A stretch of 50,941 nt of DNA from Ophiostoma sp. CBS 140.51 (Eukaryota; Ascomycota; Sordariomycetes; Ophiostomatales; Ophiostomataceae), in assembly GCA_029298735.1 (NCBI GenBank), contig JANSLP010000246.1:1-50941 (forward strand), read 5' to 3'. Of the stretch, positions 44,316-50,941 are shown piece by piece. The notes under the pieces are model-generated. The model saw only the letters and a program-made list of their open reading frames with translations, made no database searches and was not told the DNA's origin. Position numbers and translations under genes: made by a program. How positions within the stretch are numbered: the first letter of the stretch is position 1; the number at the start of each line of letters is the position of its first letter.

Positions 44316-46627
44316 TACAGCTCTGATCTGCTCGACAAGTGCGCCAGTGAACTTATGTGTACAAGCACTCTTCTTCCTTTCTTTTTCTCTCTTGTCTTCA
44401 CCTCTTGTCTCTTTTCTTCTTCATTCGCCCTGTGCTTGGATTACACAAGTTGGGCCGAAGCTTGTCCCTCTTTGGGATATAAGGCAAGTCACTTTAGGAA
44501 GTTGAGAGTCTGCGAGGACTGTGAGTCCCCGACGAAGACGACAGAAGAGAACATATGAAATAAGAGCGATCAGCGCTTGTCTTGTGTCTCTTCACCCGGT
44601 CACCTGGATGTCGAAAAACCATTGCAACAAAGGTTTGGTGCCTGATGGCCTGCACCTGCCAGACTGTCATTTATCACGTCGCCGTCCATCTTTTCTGCGG
44701 CTGCTAGCATCCTCGGAAGCCTTTCGCCCTATATCTCGGATAGCAAATGCTGTGCGATGGCAGCCTGGCTGTCACATCTGCCGAGAAGAACCGGTTAGCG
44801 GTGGTACGCAGTGGTGCGAGCAATGTGATGGCAAATGGTGAAAGGGCATGAGTGGAAAAAGAAAATAGGAAGCACAGATAGAACAGAAAGAACAATGGAA
44901 AGGTAAAGAAGGATGCCGTTGTTGGCGCAACGTCCGGTACGGGAGACGATCAGAACGTGTCCAAAGGACAACAACAAAGAGAAAAGGGGCAGTCGAAGAA
45001 AAGGATGTACACTGAACAAAGAATGAACCATCTTCATAATCGACGAAAGCGATGCGACTCGTACGAGAACGGCTGACCCTGGAAACCAAAAAGACCATGG
45101 CCGTGGTTAAGGTAAGATATCTAGATAGTTTGTGGGTTATGGATTGTCGTCAAAGAAAAATGTGCGCCATTCCGTGATCGTCATATCTTTATTGTTCTCT
45201 TTACCTCAAACACGGGAATAGATTGCCTTTGCTTTGCAGCTGGGCAGCTGGGCTCAAATGCTTTCACGTGCCCTCTTTAAAAATTTTGTGCCGATCACCA
45301 GAAGCAAAAGCAACGAGTTTGGGGGCTGCTCTCCGCGTGTGGATGATCACCCAACCCCCAGAGGCAGAGTGAACCACCCAGCCGTTTCGTGGTGATGATC
45401 CGCGAGACGGATCAACAAGGACAATGAGACCAGCGTGCGGCTTCCAATATCGACAGCGGCGAACAAAGTATATCAAAAGTGAACTAAATGGTGGCAAGCT
45501 CCTGTTTCCCGGGAAAGCAAATCCAACATTAATATCTGAGTGTTGATGAGATGAGGGCAGATGATGGTGGACAATATGATGGCATGCGGAGAAAACTCTC
45601 ATGATAATTTCTCCGAGGAGTGTAATTCATTTCACTATATTTCTCCCTACAGACGTCCTGCCTGTCGGTAACTCAGCTTAATATTGTCCTTCCTGCAGTC
45701 ACTCTCATCATTCCTGTTTCTGATATAGAGTTGTGATGTTCTCGCCTCTTGCCGTTTTGTCTCTGTTGTCGCTGTCGAGGTCAGCTGAAACGGTCATCGA
45801 CATCAATCGACATCCATCGATGGACATACCATCTCGATCTAAGGATGGATGTCTCTTCTCTCCTGTCATCATTGCCTTCTGGTTTGCATATCTGTTTTAT
45901 ATCCCGCAGAGAGACATCTTGACCCAGATATCGCTGCCCAGACACCCAGACATCGGGGGTGAGCCGAGAAGGATCACTGTGTACTGTGTAGGGCCACGAC
46001 GACGATGCGGACAAACAAACCGACGGAGAAGCATCGTCGGAGACAGCGTTGCAATGCATGGCGCCGAAAGACTCCTAAAGGGGTCAAACAAGGTTCAGAT
46101 GGAGGATGCGATTCATCAGAAAAAAGAGAGACACCAAGGACACCAAAAGGACACCCAAGACTTTGAAGAACAAAAAATCGTTCGTCTCACAACCTTCCCC
46201 ATCCACCCCCCATGAGTCCATCCAACGGCTTTTCCCAGAAGAGACACCCTGGGAAGGCCATACTGGAAAACGTTCAAGCAAAGAGAGAGGCAAAGAGCCA
46301 GAGAGGAAAGAGAAGAGGATCGACAACCAGCGCATCCCTGTCCAACCCCCTTTTCAGTCTTGTTCAAGTCTGTCTCTTTCCTCTTTTGTCTTCAGTGGTA
46401 TCCCACGGAGTGGTAGGTAGGGGAAAAGGCAGAGGAGAGGCAAAAGGCCAGAGGCAGAGGGTAGGGGGTGTCAGAGGGCTGGGACACCCCCGGTCACTGT
46501 CCTCCTCCCCTGTCTTCTTTCCCTTTGCCACTCAGTCGCTCATTGCCGTTTCCAGACACACAAGCCTTCCGCCCATCCCAGCGCAACAGAGAGAACAAAA
46601 AAAAAATCAAATAGTCACAGTGACAGT

Positions 46628-46669
46628 GGCAGTGGCTCTGGCAGTGGCTCTGGCAGTGGCTCTGGCAGT
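46628..46669. repeat. 12-base tandem repeat (GGCAGTGGCTCT)
   Basis: Three near-perfect copies of GGCAGTGGCTCT are followed by a partial copy and then a duplicated GCACTGCA unit. In one forward frame the array would encode Ala-Val-Ala-Leu repeats, but that frame shows no other coding sign. Confidence 0.85.
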
Positions 46670-48429
46670 TGAAGCACTGCAGCACTGCAGATGCTGTGAA
46701 AGCTGTCAGAAAAAGGGGGTGGGGGAAGGGGTGAGAAAGAAGTCAAGGCAAATTCAAGACGAAGCCTGAGAACCAACGAGGTGTCATTGCAGACGGCTTC
46801 TGCTCCTCATGCTCGCTGCTTCGCTTTCACTCGTTGGAATACGCATACCCCCTCATCCACATATGCGTCCCCCATCCTCTGCATCCTCTTTGTACCGAGG
46901 GACCAGTTCAAGACGCTTCTGGCTTCCTGTCTTTGCCCTGTCTTCGCCTTCCTTGCCTTTGGGTCAATGTCGTATCGTCTCCTTATCGTCTCCTTTTCGT
47001 CCCCATTTCTGTTCTCTTTTCTCTGGCGTCTTCTTCCATCGAGTTATCTCCTTTTTCTTTTTTTTTTATCTCACCCTTCACCTTCCTTCCCGTCGCCGCC
47101 TCCCCTCTTCACCTCTCTCTAGCGGCGCGCAGGATATTTCCTCTCTGATCCAGGGGCCAAGCTTCAAGCTCGAGAAAGCTTTTTCAAAAAAGTCTCAGGC
47201 ACACCACAGCTTTTGAATTTTGTGGTGGCGGGATCGAGTGCACAGTGGCACGCGGACGAGTCCGTTCCCTTCACCGTGCATGGTGTTCGTAGTGCCTTCT
47301 CTCTGACCTCTTGCACTATCGCACTTTTTCTCCGACGTCTTTTCTTCTCTCAAGACGGGGGACAGGGGTCGAGGGCAAAGATGTTGACCACAGGAAAGGG
47401 GGGTTGGTCGTTGCGGTGGCGGAGGTGATGGCAGTGGCCATAGCACGTATGGTATGGCAGGCCTGATGACCTGGTATGGCCGGTGAGTGGTCAACTGGTC
47501 GACAGTTGAGGGGGGGTAGGTGTATCGTACATGCCTCGAGGGAGAGTGAACCGAACAAGGCAGCCAGGTAAACCCAACAGTGAGAAACTGAGAAAAAAGG
47601 TGATAGAAAGGACAGAAGTTGTCCACGGGCGTCGACAAAGAGGGAAAACCTTGGAATTCCCGCTTTCGTATCCCTGTGCAGCATGCCTGTTTCTCCTCAG
47701 CTTTGCATACAAACGCAAACGAGATGCACGCAAACTCGAAGATGTCAACTGTGATGAGCCTCCCTTCTGCATCTCTTCCGTTTGCCCATTTTTCTGTTGT
47801 CATTGTGCATTCAGACTGCAGTCTGTCCTTGATGATGCCCACTCGGGTATCTCAACACTCTTCCCCTTTTTCTTATGGAGAAAAAGAAGAAATGTAAGAT
47901 GACGGCGGTGGCGCTGCCTACGACTTATGTTGTCGAGTGCTCCCTTCGACCCTTCGTCCCCTTTCCACTACTGAGTATGCAACGTTCCTGAGAGGCGGTT
48001 TGCCCGAGAAAAGGGGGAAACCGACAGAGCGAGAGAAAGGAGACACTGAACACTTGGCTGGAAGCCTTTTTCCCCCTCTTCGCTGAACTTTTGTCTCGTT
48101 CTGCCCACGAGATGTCCTGTTGGTTCTTTTGAAATGTTCTGTACTCAGTAAATCCCCGTCTCAAAGGACAGACACGATGCAAGCACGTTATCCAAAGCCG
48201 TTGCTGCTGTCTGTTGGACGCACATCTCTTTCCTGATTGTCGCCAACTCTTGGAAGCTCTTTGCACATCTGCACACCCCCCTCTGCACATCTTTCCTGTT
48301 TCCCTCCCAAAGCCCCAAAGCCCCTGTAGCAAGCCCGTCCCGAGGCACCCCCAGTGCTTCAGCGGCCCCAGCCTCCTCCATAACCACGGTTCTTTTTTGT
48401 GCAGATCCAACGGCTTCCCACTGTTGGTT

Positions 48430-48457
48430 GGGTGGAAGGTGGGTGGAAGGTGGGTGG
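48430..48457. repeat. 11-base tandem repeat (GGGTGGAAGGT)
   Basis: There are two full copies and one half copy. Three GGG runs plus GG runs could form a two-tetrad quadruplex, but there are too few runs for the canonical three-tetrad form. Confidence 0.8.
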
Positions 48458-48900
48458 TTCTTGGTGATCATAGTGGCCTCAGTGTGCTGATGTGCTGGGT
48501 GTAATCCTCTGCTGAGGCTGGATGAGCAGCGTGCACATCGATCTTGGTGGCCGCACGGCAGCTAGCAGAAAGCGAGAAGGGAAGGTAAAGACCGCTCGCA
48601 CAGGGGAAGAGAACAGAAGGACCAACGGGTGATGGGTGGTGCTGAGTGGGACAGTGGGAGAGCGACGAAAATGAGGCAGAATGAGATAAAAGTGCAACAC
48701 TGAAAGCTACCCTGTTGCTGCGATGCGCGCAGATGCGCAGAAGATGGGCAAGATGGGTGCGATGAGCGTGATGTGCAACAAGACTGTGCATTTGAACGTG
48801 TGCAGTGAGTGCGCCGTGCGGTGCGCATCATGAGCCTGCCGAGACGAAGTAGATGCAGACTTGTGCCCCTTGTCAATGACAGTCTTTGATGTGTTCCACC

Positions 48901-50694
48901 GTGTCTTCTGTTCCCCTGTACCCGTCTCTACGCTGCCAGCTCTCGCCAGATTGAAAACACCATCGTCACGCCAACAATGAATTTCGCGGAGAATCGTGAT
49001 TCACAACATCCCCAGTACTTGACGACCCAAGCGCCCTGTCGTTGACGACGTTGAGATGACCCGTAGGCCACACTGCATGATCCAGCAAGCAACACGAAGA
49101 GACGAAGATCAAACGCTGACAACTAGAACTGCCCAGTCGCCCGTCTCCCGGTATACTTTTGGCTCGCTTCCTCTCTGCCGACTGCTGGTGCGTCCTGCTG
49201 TGTCCAAAACTCATGGAAATGACCAAGGGACCACGATGTGCATCGTGCCCAGCGGTCCTCTATGGACAAGTAACAGACGCTCGATGGATGACGAGCGATC
49301 TCCCAGCAGAACCTTGACGCCCTCTCTCGCCTGACCTTCGAATGACTCCCGACAAGCACCCAGCAGACCCTCGACAGACCCTTAGCGAAGACTCGTCACG
49401 ACAACAACATACATGACAGCAACGTAGCCAGCACTCGCCGCGCGCTCGACGAACGACCAAAGTCTACTTGACCAACAGGTGCTTGACAGTCGCTTGACAA
49501 ATCGCTCCACGAAAGCTTCAGACACATCCTGCAAACACTTGTTTGACCCAACATCGTCTTCGCCAGAATGGCATCCCTGTCTCTGTGGAGGACTTTGATC
49601 CTGCAGAACCGGTGGTCCTCGACGAGACGGCTGTCGATCGACGGGCATTGACTAACCAGAGTCTGCCACCTATTGTTGGTCGTCTGTAGAGTTTTAAACG
49701 TCCAGCAAGCGTTGGGCGTGTCGTATCCGTCGAACTCGGTCCACGGCTTTGGGCCTTGACGTATGGGCCTGCTGCTGCACGGCTCTTGTGCCTTGCCGGT
49801 GGACAGGCTGCGTGCCGTTGACGGTGTTTCTGGACAAGCTGTTGCTATTCGATCGAGATTGGGCCGTTCCCGTATCTTGTCCGGTTATCGTCGTATACTC
49901 TTCGGAGTGACTATGTCGTCTTTTCGGCCTTAGCAAACATCGGGAGTTTGCGGTCGCCGAGTCGTGTGTCCCCACACGATACTGAATGCTGAGGCTTGGG
50001 CTCGTCCAGTTTTGATATCCATTGTCATCTGTCCTGAAACAGAAATGATTGTTTTACGGATAGGATACCACGCGGGTGCTTCGAGGAGGACATAAAGGGC
50101 CGGAACAACCCAGAGCGGCCGCCATTGCGTACTGCCAGTTGCAAGATGACGCCGCGACAACCGTGTGTGGCAGTAGTCTGCCGTGTGTGTCGCATCCTGC
50201 CGTGTATCGAGCATCATCTCCAAGAGGAGCGGACACTTGTCACCGAATGCCCGAGCCTGAACAAGCGCCTCCTGGCCGACATTGGTAACGGCAACGGTCC
50301 CACGACACAGACCGAGGTGGCGTAGAGGAAGCGCGAGGCATAGCGTGAAGGAAAAAGTCGCCGGGATGTACTTCCAGAGCCAAGACCAAGGTCATTCGTT
50401 GTCCTCTCGTTCGTTGTACCAACGAACCTCCTCTGCAACTTTGCAGCCTATCTTAGGGTGTTTGTCGTTGCTCTCGGATTTGGTCCTTTCGCGTCAGAAG
50501 CCTGTCTTCATTTCGCGTCGCGTAGTCTGCGCAAAGGTCAGTAGGAGGAAGGAAAGTAGATATCGCGAGCAATTGAAGCTTGCACGGTATCAGCGTACCA
50601 TATTTCGTCAATATTGCTGTCGACGGCGTCAACAATTCGGTATGCAAAGTTTCTTGTCGCAGTGAAGGAGTGAAGCAAAAGGGGCAGACTTGGG
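48901..50694. other. Region of broken reading frames, possible decayed gene or transposon
   Basis: This stretch reads differently from the mosaic before it: fewer homopurine tracts and more frames with coding-like codons that are interrupted. One plus-strand frame from about 49503 to 50030 is nearly continuous, crossing isolated stops (for example TAG at 49687-49689). Another, ending at TAG 50323-50325, finishes with a G/C-ending codon run around KRLLADIGNGNGP. On the minus strand a short frame near 50540-50665 includes IVDAVDSNIDEIWYADTV. None is recognised, and none has a full start-to-stop structure. Confidence 0.25.
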
Positions 50695-50748
50695 CGATTC
50701 AGGGGTAGCTTGGGTGACTAAGCTAGCTTGTGAGTGGAGCCCCCACTG
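50695..50748 (-). mobile_element. Possible DNA-transposon terminal sequence
   Basis: Read on the minus strand from 50748 this begins CAGTGGGGGCTCCACTCACA and continues with two CCCAAG-containing subterminal motifs (CACCCAAGC and CGCCCAAGT). A CAGTG start and short subterminal repeats are reminiscent of hAT-type ends. AGTGG-AGCCC-CCACT also forms a small hairpin. No matching left end and no target-site duplication were found in the window. Confidence 0.25.
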
Positions 50749-50941
50749 ACATCATCACCAACATTTGTTTTGTTCTTCGTTTTACTTTTCATTAGGAAAT
50801 GAATACTATTAGCAGCGGTTTGTAAAACTTTGGGCTGTTCTGTATCAGATCTAAGTATTCATTTTTATTCACAAATTTTCTACGGAATTTTTGGGTGCAG
50901 AGAGTAACTGTTTTTGAATTTTGAATTTTTAAATAAATTTT
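50749..50941. other. AT-rich tail of the window
   Basis: The composition turns AT-rich (17 G/C among the 60 bases at 50821-50880), beginning right after the possible transposon end. No gene is seen. Confidence 0.5.

Larger units (their letters stand above)
43001..48900. other. Gene-free mosaic, 43.0-48.9 kb
   Basis: No supported gene. The longest plausible frame (plus 43693-44253, 186 codons) has a Cys-rich N-terminal part but uses A-ending codons freely and shows no known domain. The tract also holds a strong hairpin at 44292-44315, tandem repeats at 46628-46669 and 48430-48457, and a pyrimidine-rich block at 46800-47120. Confidence 0.5.

Overview
The window is nuclear DNA from a filamentous ascomycete (Pezizomycotina, probably Sordariomycetes). 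The signs are long GC-rich reading frames with strong G/C preference at third codon positions, short spliceosomal introns with GTAAGT/GTGAGT donors and CTAAC branch sites close to the acceptor, a Zn2Cys6 regulator with a fungal-specific middle homology region, and a full-size PDR-type ABC-G transporter. The order or genus cannot be fixed from this sequence alone.

All five genes I can support lie in the first 23 kb. An amine/choline/GABA-type APC permease (419-2044, minus) diverges from a peroxisome-type copper amine oxidase (5255-7402, plus) across 3.2 kb. Next come a Zn2Cys6 transcription factor (9063-11903, plus, one intron) and a PDR-type ABC-G transporter (14391-18863, plus, one intron). 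Convergent to these is a Q/H-rich transcription factor with two C-terminal C2H2 fingers (21440-23021, minus, one intron). The first four fit an inferred amine module: uptake, oxidative deamination, a local regulator and an efflux pump. The C2H2 factor looks like a general or developmental regulator.

From about 23.0 kb to the end (about 28 kb) I find no convincing protein-coding gene, tRNA or rRNA. This tract is not the AT-rich DNA expected of RIP. It is a mosaic of purine-rich and pyrimidine-rich blocks that switch strand, with microsatellites, short tandem repeats, a few strong hairpins and one small AT-rich island. The 4 kb next to the C2H2 gene are pyrimidine-rich in that gene's sense and contain a canonical four-repeat G-quadruplex motif. 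The last 2 kb have denser broken reading frames and a possible transposon end.

The most unusual observation is that the introns of the Zn2Cys6 gene and of the ABC transporter gene, which are unrelated genes, share the same ends in the same orientation (GTAAGTTC at the donor, GCTAACGTTG just before CAG) and the same internal repeat (AGCGAAGCGAGGACA and AGCGCAGCGAGCG) in opposite orientations. A third copy of the internal motif sits just after the ABC stop codon. This looks like a family of introner-like, intron-generating repeats.
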